This document shows, piece by piece, positions 45,593 to 53,336 of a stretch of DNA of 64,000 bases; within the stretch, counting starts at the first letter, position 1, and the number at the start of each line of letters is the position of its first letter. The stretch is from positions 62,001 to 126,000 of the forward strand of contig NZ_JACIDS010000001.1 in NCBI RefSeq assembly GCF_014196455.1, in the 5' to 3' direction. The notes under the pieces are model-generated. The model ran no database searches, was not told the DNA's origin, and worked only from the letters and a program-made list of their open reading frames with translations. The DNA comes from Kaistia hirudinis. Its GTDB lineage: Bacteria; Pseudomonadota; Alphaproteobacteria; Rhizobiales; Kaistiaceae. The position numbers and the translations under genes are program-made.

Positions 45593-46441
45593 TCACGCGG
45601 CGATGTTGTCGATCAGGCGCGTGCGGCCGAGCCAGGCGGCGGCGAGGAGGCGGAGGGGTTCGGCCTTGAGGTCGGCGACCTCGGCGAGCGTTTCGGCATT
45701 GCGCAGCGCGAGATAATCGGGGCGGAAGCCGGCTTCCTTCAGACTGTCGATGCCGGCGGCGAGTACCGCATCCGGGGCGTCGCCGGCGCGGATCGCTGAC
45801 GCGACCTGGCGCAGCGTCGCATTGAGGCGCACGGCTGTCGCCCGCTCCTCGGCCGAGAGATAGGCGTTGCGCGAGGAGAGGGCGAGCCCGTCCGCCTCAC
45901 GCATGGTCGGCACGCCGACGATCTCGGTCGGCAGGCGAAGGTCCGCGACCATGCGGCGGACGACGAGCAACTGCTGATAGTCCTTCTCGCCGAACATCGC
46001 GAAATCCGGAAAGCCGGCGAGCAGCAGCTTGGCGACGACGGTCGCGACACCGGCGAAGAAGTGCGGGCGGAAGTCGGTTTCGAGGCCCTTCGCCGGCCCG
46101 TCGAGCGAGATCGTGGTGGCATAGCCCGGCGGATACATCTCGGCAGCGTTCGGCGCGAAGACGGCCTCGACGCCGAGCGCGGCGAGCTTCTCGACGTCGC
46201 TCGTCTCGGTGCGCGGATAGGCGGCGAAATCCTCGTTCGGCGCGAATTGCGCCGGATTGACGAAGATCGTGACGACGATGCGCTCGGCGCGCTGGCGTCC
46301 GGCCTCGACGAGGGCGAGATGGCCGGCATGCAGCGCGCCCATGGTCGGGACCATGGCGACGCGCAGGCCCTGCGTGTGCCAGGAGGCTGTCGTCGCGCGG
46401 AGATCGGCGATGGTGCGGAAGATTGCGGGCGCGCTCGTCAT
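45593..46441 (-). CDS. panC: pantothenate synthetase
   Basis: Joins pantoate and beta-alanine with ATP to make pantothenate, the precursor of CoA. 282 residues from ATG 46441. Class I ligase motifs: PTMGALHAGHLALVE near 30-44 (HxGH), FVNPAQFAPNEDFAAYPR near 61-78, GEKDYQQLLVVRRMVADL near 151-168 and LSSRNAYLS near 189-197 (the KMSKS-like loop). panB is not in the window. The upstream in-frame extension to 46510 is not used. Confidence 0.95.
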   Translation of the reverse strand: MTSAPAIFRTIADLRATTASWHTQGLRVAMVPTMGALHAGHLALVEAGRQRAERIVVTIFVNPAQFAPNEDFAAYPRTETSDVEKLAALGVEAVFAPNAAEMYPPGYATTISLDGPAKGLETDFRPHFFAGVATVVAKLLLAGFPDFAMFGEKDYQQLLVVRRMVADLRLPTEIVGVPTMREADGLALSSRNAYLSAEERATAVRLNATLRQVASAIRAGDAPDAVLAAGIDSLKEAGFRPDYLALRNAETLAEVADLKAEPLRLLAAAWLGRTRLIDNIAA

Positions 46442-46525
46442 GGTGTTCGTCTCATGTTCAGGCGGGGCAGCATGTTCTGGCCTATTGCGGGGTCCTTCGC
46501 CAGACCCCATTAGAGGTCAGCCGCA

Positions 46526-47194
46526 ATGCCGAAGGGCGAGCGGAGATCGCCATCGGAGACCGCCTTGGGCCTCACTGCACCCTTCATCGCCGCGTTCCTG
46601 CTGGCTCTCGTGCTGGTCTATCTCTTCGCTCGCCCGAAAGGGCCGGACGCGATGAAGCAGATGCTGCGGCGCGCGGGGGGCGGGGCGCTGATCGCGACCG
46701 GCGTGGTGATGACGGCGACGGGACGCGCCGTGGCCGGCGTGCCGCTGATCGCCGCCGGGCTCTATCTGTGGAAGCCGGCGATCCTGGAGCGGGGATCGGT
46801 CATCGCCGATGGCCGCGTCCGCACGGGGCGTTTCGCCGGGCGGCCGCTGGACAGCCTCGACGGCCGGGAACTCGCGACGCTGTGGCGCGATCTCGGCTCA
46901 CGTCCGCAGGATCGAGCCGTCCTCGAAGCTCATCTCGACCGCCGAATACCCGGCTGGCGTGAACACTTCCAGCGTGATGCGGCAGGCGGGCCGGGTCGCG
47001 CGGCGCGCCCGGGCACCATGACAGATCAGCAGGCCTACGAGATCCTTGGCCTTTCGGCTGGCGCTACCGAGGCCGAGATCCAGGCGGCCTATCGTCGGCT
47101 TATGAAGCGCGTTCATCCCGACCAGGGGGGATCGACGTTTCTCGCCGCCCAGATCAACGAGGCTAAGGAAAGACTCCTCGGCGGACATCGGTAA
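46526..47194 (+). CDS. membrane-anchored J-domain protein (Pam18/Tim14-like)
   Basis: 222 residues. Two N-terminal hydrophobic segments (about 15-36 and 50-82) anchor the protein, leaving a C-terminal J domain (about 164-222): QQAYEILGLSAGATEAEI, the HPD tripeptide, and HPDQGGSTFLAAQINEAK. The 'GGS-x-FLA-x-x-INEAK' tail is the mark of the Tim14/Pam18 branch, which stimulates mitochondrial Hsp70 at the import pore. The bacterial role is unknown; it should stimulate DnaK at the membrane. Stand-alone gene. Confidence 0.85.
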   Translation: MPKGERRSPSETALGLTAPFIAAFLLALVLVYLFARPKGPDAMKQMLRRAGGGALIATGVVMTATGRAVAGVPLIAAGLYLWKPAILERGSVIADGRVRTGRFAGRPLDSLDGRELATLWRDLGSRPQDRAVLEAHLDRRIPGWREHFQRDAAGGPGRAARPGTMTDQQAYEILGLSAGATEAEIQAAYRRLMKRVHPDQGGSTFLAAQINEAKERLLGGHR

Positions 47195-47245
47195 CTCCCG
47201 TACGCAATACAAAAGGGAGATGTTTATCGGGCCTTCGCCGACAAC

Positions 47246-48823
47246 TCAGTCGGCGATGGCCAGGCAGTTCACGGAGCGCTTCTTCAGATAGTCACAGGCG
47301 GCGCGGGCCTTGTCCTTGTTGGCAAAGCCCACGAAACGGGCGCGGTAGAACGTATCGCCGCCCTTGGCCACGGCCTCGACCGAGGGATTGGCGGAGGCCA
47401 GCGCCTTGCCGCCCTTGGCGCGGGCCTGGTCGAGCAGCGAGCGGGCGCCGTCCTCGGTCGGTGCGGCGGCGATCTGGACCTTCCAGCCCGATGCCGTGGC
47501 GCGGGCCGTCGGCATGGCGGTGCTGTCATCCGTATCGCCCTGGGCGATCGTCTGGCCTTCCTCGCCCTCTTCGGACGGATCATTCTGGGCGAGGCCGCCG
47601 GCAGCCGACGCGGTCATCACGGCGGGACGGGCGACCTGCTTGCCGGTCGGGCCCTGCTGGAAGACCATGCGCGGTCCGTCATTCTGGCTCGCTGCTGCGG
47701 CCGGGGCATAGGCGACCGCCTGCGGCGCGGGCTCGGTGATTTCGGCCATGTCGTCGCTCGGGCCGGCGTTCTGCGTCATGACGGCGCGGGCCTGCGGGCC
47801 GGGACGGGTGCGCGGGGCAGGGGCCAGCGAAGCGGTCTCGATCGCATCGGGCTCCTCGACGGCCGGCGCTGCCGCCACGGCGGCCGGGGCGGGCGCAGGG
47901 GCCGGCGTCGGCAGCGGCGCGTCGGCTTCCTTGGCCGGGGCCAGCTTGGCGAACAGCGAGCCACCCTTGGCCGGGCCGGCATAGGCGACGGGCATGTACT
48001 TGTTGATCAGGCCGACCATCTGCTTGTCGCGCGAGGCGCCCGAGCTGCCGCCCATGACGGACGCGACGATGTAGCGATTGTCGCGCTTGACCGAGGAGAC
48101 GAGGTTGAAGCCCGAGGCGCGCGTGTAGCCGGTCTTGATGCCGTCGACGCCCTCGACGCGGCCGAGCAGCTTGTTGTGGTTGCCGATCGTCTGGCCGCGA
48201 TAGACGAAGGCTTTGGTCGAGAAATAGCGGTAATAGGTGGGGTAACGAGCCTGCAGGGCGCGGCCGAGCGTCGCCATGTCGCGCGCCGTCGTCCACTGGT
48301 TCGGATTGGGCAAGCCGGAGGCGTTGCGGAACGTCGTGCGCGACATGCCGATCGAGCGGGCCGTCTGCGTCATGCGGTTCGCGAAGGCGACTTCCGATCC
48401 GGCGATGTTCTCCGCGATCACCACGGCCGCGTCATTCGCCGAGCGCGTGATCAGGCCGAGCATCGCGTCGCGGACCGAAACGGTCGAGCCCGGCTTCAGG
48501 CCGAGCTTGGTCGGCGCCTGGCGCGAGGCAAACTGCGAGACCTTGAGCTGGGAATCGAGCGTGAACCGGCCGCTCTGCAGTTCGCCAAACAGCAGATAGA
48601 GCGTCATCATCTTGGTGAGCGAGGCGGGATGGCGCAGGCCGTCGGGGTCGCTGGCGTAGAGAACCTTGCCCGTCTTGGCATCGACGACGATCGCCGACTG
48701 GGGTGCCGCCTCGGCTGTGCTCGCTGCTGTCGCCGTAAGGGCGCCGGCAACCACAACCGCAGCACACAGACCGCGGGACGACCGTCCGAAAAGGCGGCCG
48801 ATCGGGCTCAAAGCCTTCAACAT
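47246..48823 (-). CDS. D-alanyl-D-alanine carboxypeptidase with C-terminal SPOR domain
   Basis: 525 residues from ATG 48823. Signal peptide about 1-40 (STAEAAP), class A DD-peptidase domain (about 41-290) with SLTK at 68-71 (nucleophile Ser68), SAN at 128-130 and KTG at 230-232, then a long Ala/Pro/acidic linker (about 310-445) and a SPOR domain (about 446-525, GWKVQIAAAPTEDGARSLLD). It trims the terminal D-Ala of peptidoglycan; the SPOR domain targets denuded glycan at the division septum. A DacF-type enzyme. The linker is unusually long. Confidence 0.92.
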   Translation of the reverse strand: MLKALSPIGRLFGRSSRGLCAAVVVAGALTATAASTAEAAPQSAIVVDAKTGKVLYASDPDGLRHPASLTKMMTLYLLFGELQSGRFTLDSQLKVSQFASRQAPTKLGLKPGSTVSVRDAMLGLITRSANDAAVVIAENIAGSEVAFANRMTQTARSIGMSRTTFRNASGLPNPNQWTTARDMATLGRALQARYPTYYRYFSTKAFVYRGQTIGNHNKLLGRVEGVDGIKTGYTRASGFNLVSSVKRDNRYIVASVMGGSSGASRDKQMVGLINKYMPVAYAGPAKGGSLFAKLAPAKEADAPLPTPAPAPAPAAVAAAPAVEEPDAIETASLAPAPRTRPGPQARAVMTQNAGPSDDMAEITEPAPQAVAYAPAAAASQNDGPRMVFQQGPTGKQVARPAVMTASAAGGLAQNDPSEEGEEGQTIAQGDTDDSTAMPTARATASGWKVQIAAAPTEDGARSLLDQARAKGGKALASANPSVEAVAKGGDTFYRARFVGFANKDKARAACDYLKKRSVNCLAIAD

Positions 48824-48936
48824 GTCGACCAATATCTCCCGTCTCGCGACGCCGACGCTCTCGCATCGGCGGTGCCCGCAACATAACAATATCGTGACCG
48901 GAGCTTTTTTGGGGCGAGGTGCCGGAAAAATATGCG

Positions 48937-48956
48937 CCGCCTTCATATGACGGCGG
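48937..48956. promoter_or_regulatory. 20-bp near-perfect palindrome upstream of the carboxypeptidase gene
   Basis: CCGCCTTCATATGACGGCGG is self-complementary at nine of its ten base pairs. It is centred about 123 bases before the carboxypeptidase start. It may be a repressor operator; the protein is unknown. Confidence 0.35.
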
Positions 48957-49141
48957 TCTCCCGGCCTCGGCTCGCCCCGCAAGACCACGACGCCTGGTGC
49001 GCCGCAATCTCCCGATCAGGGCCTCACGCTAGGCAAACGACGTTACGAAACGGTAAAGGTCGCGGTAACCGGCAATCGGAATTCCAGACAGGACAAGGAG
49101 ATGGGCCGTTTTCCGCCGATTGTGCAACGCAGCAATTTTTG

Positions 49142-49169
49142 TTGACTTTTATGCTGCGATGCCTAAATA
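49142..49169 (+). promoter_or_regulatory. sigma-70-type promoter of the phasin gene
   Basis: TTGACT (49142-49147), 16 bases, TAAATA (49164-49169). Close to housekeeping consensus and about 50 bases before the phasin start codon, which has GGAGG in front. Predicts strong constitutive expression. Confidence 0.65.
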
Positions 49170-49220
49170 TCATTCACGAACGGACCCGCGATCGGGCAGT
49201 GTCCGTCTGCGGAGGTTGAG

Positions 49221-49553
49221 ATGATCAACGGTTTCGAAAGCGTGCAGAAGGCGTCGAAGGACAATCTCGATCTGACCATGAAGAGCGTGGACGCGCTCGG
49301 CAAGGGCATGCAGGCGATGGCCGTCGAGGCAGCGGACTATTCGAAGAAGAGCTTCGAGTCGGGCACGGCCGCGCTCGAGAAGCTGATGGCCGCGAAGAGC
49401 ATCGAGGCGGCGGTCGAGGTGCAGAGCGCCTATGTGAAGTCCGCTTACGAGGGCTATGTCGGCGAGATGACGAAGCTCGGCGCGATGATGACCGAGTTCG
49501 CCAAGGACGCCTACAAGCCGTTCGAAGGCATGTTCGGCAAGTTCCCGAAGTAA
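49221..49553 (+). CDS. phasin family protein
   Basis: 110 residues, almost wholly helical and amphipathic, with the phasin pattern NGFESVQKASKDNLDLTMKS near 3-22 and 'YSKKSFESGTAALEKLMAAKS' near 40-60. Phasins coat polyhydroxyalkanoate granules and control their size. No PHA synthase gene is in the window. A strong promoter, GGAGG site and a clean terminator suggest a highly expressed single gene. Related proteins without granules are also known. Confidence 0.9.
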   Translation: MINGFESVQKASKDNLDLTMKSVDALGKGMQAMAVEAADYSKKSFESGTAALEKLMAAKSIEAAVEVQSAYVKSAYEGYVGEMTKLGAMMTEFAKDAYKPFEGMFGKFPK

Positions 49554-49599
49554 CATTTTTCGGCGAGGCAGCGCCTGGCGCTGCCCCCCGAAGATCGCA

Positions 49600-49625
49600 A
49601 AGCCCGGCAAAGCCGGGCTTTTTTG
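49600..49625 (+). terminator. rho-independent terminator after the phasin gene
   Basis: AAGCCCGGC and GCCGGGCTT form a perfect 9-bp stem around AAA, followed by TTTTG. It lies 47 bases past the phasin stop. Confidence 0.9.
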
Positions 49626-49656
49626 TTGCCTACGCGCCGTGTTCCGGGGCCGCAGC

Positions 49657-50583
49657 TCAGAGGGCGAGCTCGCGGCGCCAGGGCGGGTCGGCGCCCGGAC
49701 GCGAGCAGGTGATCGCGGCGACGCGGTTGGCGAAATCCAGCGCGTCCTTCAGCGCATCATGGCCGATCGTGCGCAGCGCGCTGCTCTTGAGCAGGCCCTT
49801 TTCGGCAAGGCGCGCCAGCAGGCCGCCGGTGAAGCTGTCGCCTGCGCCGACCGTATCGGCGATCTTGACCGGCACGACCGGGCTGAACACGGAGCCGCTG
49901 CGCGAATAGGCCGTAACGCCGGCGCCGCCGCGCGTGACCACGACCAGCCCGGCGCCGCCGGCGAGCCAGCCGGCCGCGATCTCTTCCGTCGCTTCGCCGG
50001 GATGCAGCCAGTCGAGATCCGCGCCGGAGATCTTCACGATGTCGGCCGAATGGGCAAAGCGCTTGACGCGCGCCTCGAAGGCCGGCCGGTCGGTGATCAG
50101 CGTCGGGCGGACATTGGGATCGTAGCAGATGACCCGCTTGCCGCGGTTCTGCATCATCACGGCCTCGAGCCGGCTGGCGAAAGGCTCGGTCGCCAGCGTG
50201 AACGAGCCGAAATGCAGCGCCTGCACCTCGTCGCCGATCGGCGCGTGCTGCGCCGGATCATGCAGGCGTCCGGCCGTGTTCTCGTCGAAGAAGGCGTATT
50301 GCGGCTCGTCATGCGCGAGGCTGACGAAGGCGAGCGTCGTCGGACGCGCCGAGCGCCCGGCATATTTGAGGCTGACGCCGCTGCGTTCGAGCTCGGCTGC
50401 CAGCATCTCGCCGAAGAAGTCGGTCGAGATGCCGCCGAGGAAGCCCGACGGCGCGCCGAGGCGCCCGGTCGTCAGCGCGACATTATAGGGCGAGCCGCCC
50501 ACCTTGGGGTGGTAGCTGTCGCGACCCTCGACATCCTTGACCGGCAGGAAATCGATCAATGCCTCGCCGCAGCTCACGATCAT
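49657..50583 (-). CDS. PfkB-family carbohydrate kinase (fructokinase-like)
   Basis: 308 residues of the ribokinase fold. GGSPYNVALTTGRLGAPSGFLGG near 29-51 is the substrate-binding PfkB signature 1 and DTVGAGDSFTGGLLARL near 245-261 is signature 2, with the anion-hole GAGD and catalytic Asp. 'CGEALIDFLP' at the start is typical of bacterial fructokinases. Phosphorylates a sugar, probably fructose. It stands alone, away from the ABC importer. Confidence 0.88.
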   Translation of the reverse strand: MIVSCGEALIDFLPVKDVEGRDSYHPKVGGSPYNVALTTGRLGAPSGFLGGISTDFFGEMLAAELERSGVSLKYAGRSARPTTLAFVSLAHDEPQYAFFDENTAGRLHDPAQHAPIGDEVQALHFGSFTLATEPFASRLEAVMMQNRGKRVICYDPNVRPTLITDRPAFEARVKRFAHSADIVKISGADLDWLHPGEATEEIAAGWLAGGAGLVVVTRGGAGVTAYSRSGSVFSPVVPVKIADTVGAGDSFTGGLLARLAEKGLLKSSALRTIGHDALKDALDFANRVAAITCSRPGADPPWRRELAL

Positions 50584-50762
50584 GGAGAAGGTCCTTTCGA
50601 CGCACCTTCAAGCCATCTATCGGAACGCCATGCCGCCGCCAAGGGGCAATGGTTGCGGGTTGCGGAGGGATCGCTGGGTCGGCATTCTCACCGCGCCGAT
50701 GTGACTTCCTGTGAGTGGAGTTCTGAACCTCAGGTCCTGAACCCGCCGCGGATCCAATCCGC

Positions 50763-50857
50763 CGTCATCCCGGCGGACGCCGGGATCCATTCAGCCTGAG
50801 GCGGCTCATTGTCTGGCGTCTCGGCTGCATGGATCCCGGGTCAAGCCCGGGATGACG
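50763..50857. repeat. intergenic palindromic repeat, copy 2
   Basis: Arms CGTCATCCCGGCGGACGCCG... and ...GGGTCAAGCCCGGGATGACG, about 28 bases each, flank a 38-base spacer in the 486-bp gap between the kinase gene and ccdA. Same plan as the elements at 23333 and 56736, with G/C swaps in the stem. The rest of the gap holds the leader of ccdA and nothing else that I can identify. Confidence 0.8.
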
Positions 50858-51004
50858 CCGGAGTATGGGGCCGGTCCTTGAACTGACGCCAGCAGAGGCG
50901 TTCTCTAGGAGAGGCGAAGAGAAGCCTCCGGGCCGCTCGAACGCGCTCCGACCTTTCCCGCCTGCCACCTCGCGTCGCACTCGCAGATCCGTTACTCCCT
51001 TCGG

Positions 51005-51046
51005 CGCGCCTTTCGCCTATAAAGGCGCGGCCGGCGCCCTGCCGGC
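51005..51046 (+). other. tandem hairpins in the ccdA leader
   Basis: CGCGCCTTT and AAAGGCGCG form a 9-bp stem with a 7-base loop (51005-51029), immediately followed by GCCGGC-GCCCT-GCCGGC (51030-51046). The ccdA start is 24 bases downstream. Could be an attenuator or translation control element; no known RNA family recognised. Confidence 0.4.
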
Positions 51047-51069
51047 TGCAAGGGACCGATCCGGCAGCA

Positions 51070-51807
51070 ATGACATCCGACGTGACGCTCTGGGGCGCGC
51101 TGATCGCGGGCCTGCTCTCCTTCGTTTCGCCCTGCGTCCTGCCGCTGGTTCCGCCCTATCTTTGCTATGTCACGGGCTTGACGCTCGAAGAGGTGACGGA
51201 CGGCCTCGCCGAGCGGCGGGTGCGCCGGATCGTGATCAGCTCCTCGGCCGCCTTCGTGCTCGGCTTCACCACGGTGTTCGTGCTGCTCGGCGCGACGGCC
51301 TCGGTCTTCGGCCGGCTCGTGGCGCGCTATCAGGACATCTTCGCGATCGTCGCCGGCCTCGTGATCATCGTCATGGGGCTGCATTTCCTCGGGTTGTTCC
51401 GCTTCGGCTTCCTGCAGCGCGAGGCGCGCATCCGCGTCGACAACCAGCCGGCCGGCCTCCTCGGCGCCTATGTGCTCGGCCTCGCCTTCGCCTTTGGCTG
51501 GACGCCCTGTATCGGCCCGGTACTGGCCGCGATCCTCGCGGTCGCCGGTTCGACCGAGACGGTGGGCCGCGGCGCCGGCTTGCTCGCGATCTATTCGCTC
51601 GGCCTCGGCATCCCGTTCATGATCGCCGCCGCCTTCGCCGAGACCTTCATCACCCATATGCGCCGCTTCCGCCGCCATATGCCGAAGGTCGAGAAGGTGA
51701 TGGGCGGCTTCCTGGTCCTGACCGGCGTTCTGTTCCTCACCGGCCAGATGACGCGGATCTCCTTCTTCCTGCTCGAGATGTTCCCGGCGCTGCAGCAGAT
51801 CGGCTGA
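51070..51807 (+). CDS. ccdA: cytochrome c biogenesis protein CcdA (DsbD-like thiol:disulfide transporter)
   Basis: 245 residues, six membrane helices. The two redox Cys are in FVSPCVLPLVPPYL near 19-32 and GWTPCIGPVLAAIL near 142-155, the paired CP motifs of CcdA/DsbD. It carries reducing power from cytoplasmic thioredoxin to periplasmic partners for haem attachment to cytochrome c. No ccm genes in the window. No clear ribosome site; the leader has hairpins. glmU follows 69 bases on. Confidence 0.92.
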   Translation: MTSDVTLWGALIAGLLSFVSPCVLPLVPPYLCYVTGLTLEEVTDGLAERRVRRIVISSSAAFVLGFTTVFVLLGATASVFGRLVARYQDIFAIVAGLVIIVMGLHFLGLFRFGFLQREARIRVDNQPAGLLGAYVLGLAFAFGWTPCIGPVLAAILAVAGSTETVGRGAGLLAIYSLGLGIPFMIAAAFAETFITHMRRFRRHMPKVEKVMGGFLVLTGVLFLTGQMTRISFFLLEMFPALQQIG

Positions 51808-51876
51808 GCCGTCTTGACCGGGCTGCCTCCGATCGCGCAATCCTTCAGCCCGATCGAAGGCCGGAGGGATGGCGCC

Positions 51877-53232
51877 ATGGCAAATCGAAGCTCGCTCGCG
51901 GTCGTGCTCGCCGCCGGGGAGGGGACGCGCATGCGCTCTTCCCTGCCCAAGGTCATGCATCCCGTCGCCGGCCTGCCGATGATCGGCCATGTGCTCGCCT
52001 CGGCGCGCGCCGCCGGGATCGAGCGCTTCGCGGCCGTGGTCGGGCCGGGCGCCGACGCGGTGGCGAGCTTCGTCGCCAAGCGGGCGCCGGGCACAGCGCT
52101 GTTCGAGCAGACCGAGCGGCGCGGGACCGCCCATGCGGTGCTCGCCGCGCGCGCCGCGCTCGACGAGGGCGCCGACGATGTCCTCGTGCTCTATGGCGAC
52201 ACGCCGCTGGTCCGCGCCGAAACGTTGGCCCGGCTGCGCGCGGAACTCGCCAAGGGCGCGGCCATCGTCGTGCTCGGCTTCCGTCCGGCCGATCCGACCG
52301 GCTATGGCCGCCTGATCGAGCGGGACGGCCGTCTTGTCGCGATCCGCGAGGAGAAGGATGCGAGCACGGACGAGAAGGCGATCGGCTTCTGCAATGCCGG
52401 GCTGATGGCGTTCGCGGGCGCGGGCCTGGTCGACCTTCTCACGGCGATCGGCAACGACAATGCCAAGGGCGAATTCTACCTGACCGACGCCGTGGAGATC
52501 GCCAACGCGCGCGGCCTGCCGGTCATCGCCATCGAGGCGGATGCGGAGGAGGTGGCGGGGGTCAATACGCGCATCGAGCTCGCCGCCGTCGAGGCGGTCT
52601 GGCAGAAGCGCGCGCGCCGGGCGGCGATGCTCGCCGGCGTCAGCCTGATTGCGCCGGAAACGGTGTTCTTCTCGCATGACACGGCGTTGGAGGCCGATGT
52701 GACGATCGAGCCGAATGTCGTGTTCGGGCCCGGCGTCACCGTGGAGCGCGGCGCGGTGATCCACGCTTTTTCGCATCTTGAAGGCGCGCGCGTCGCCTCG
52801 GGCGCCAATGTCGGCCCGTTCGCGCGGCTCCGGCCGGGAACGGCGCTTGCCGAAGGAGCGAAGGTCGGCAATTTCGTCGAGGTGAAGAACGCCGCGATCG
52901 GCGCCGGCGCCAAGGTCAGCCATCTGACTTATATCGGCGACGCCAAGGTCGGCGCGGACGCCAATATCGGCGCTGGCACGATCACCTGCAATTATGACGG
53001 CTTCGACAAGGCGCTGACCGTCATCGGCGCCGGCGCCTTCATCGGCTCGAACAGCGCGCTCGTCGCCCCCGTCACGATCGGCGACGGGGCCTTCGTCGGC
53101 TCGGGCAGCGTCATCACCGACGATGTCGCCCCGGACGCCCTCGCGCTCGGCCGCGCCCGCCAGGTGGAAAAGCCCGGCTGGGCCACGAACTTCCGCGCCC
53201 TGAAGGCGACGATGAAACGGACGCGGGTTTGA
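51877..53232 (+). CDS. glmU: bifunctional UDP-N-acetylglucosamine pyrophosphorylase / glucosamine-1-phosphate N-acetyltransferase
   Basis: 451 residues from ATG 51877 (GGAGG nine bases upstream); an in-frame GTG at 51814 is rejected. Nucleotidyltransferase domain (about 1-235) with [20 protein letters not shown] near 8-27 and a C-terminal left-handed beta helix of hexapeptide repeats (about 255-451), including the acetyltransferase His region. It makes UDP-GlcNAc, the precursor of peptidoglycan and lipid A. Followed by glmS, 104 bases away: the two steps of one pathway. Confidence 0.96.
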   Translation: MANRSSLAVVLAAGEGTRMRSSLPKVMHPVAGLPMIGHVLASARAAGIERFAAVVGPGADAVASFVAKRAPGTALFEQTERRGTAHAVLAARAALDEGADDVLVLYGDTPLVRAETLARLRAELAKGAAIVVLGFRPADPTGYGRLIERDGRLVAIREEKDASTDEKAIGFCNAGLMAFAGAGLVDLLTAIGNDNAKGEFYLTDAVEIANARGLPVIAIEADAEEVAGVNTRIELAAVEAVWQKRARRAAMLAGVSLIAPETVFFSHDTALEADVTIEPNVVFGPGVTVERGAVIHAFSHLEGARVASGANVGPFARLRPGTALAEGAKVGNFVEVKNAAIGAGAKVSHLTYIGDAKVGADANIGAGTITCNYDGFDKALTVIGAGAFIGSNSALVAPVTIGDGAFVGSGSVITDDVAPDALALGRARQVEKPGWATNFRALKATMKRTRV

Positions 53233-53336
53233 TGCGGCGCGTAACCAATCGAAACGCGACGTGATTTCCGCGTCTTGCGGCGGGGCGTTAAGCATCGTCG
53301 CGTAGAATCGGGGTGCGGAACGGGGAACGGATCGGC

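Larger units (their letters stand above)
48824..49220. other. 397-bp intergenic region between the carboxypeptidase and phasin genes
   Basis: Divergent control region. It contains a 20-bp palindrome (48937-48956), a T-rich stretch ahead of it, and the phasin promoter (49142-49169). Frames here are short and lack ribosome sites, so I see no gene. Confidence 0.6.

Noticed and set aside
53233-53336. glmS ribozyme between glmU and glmS
   Set aside because: No glmS ribozyme core is visible and the class is mainly Gram-positive; the gap is only about 100 bases.
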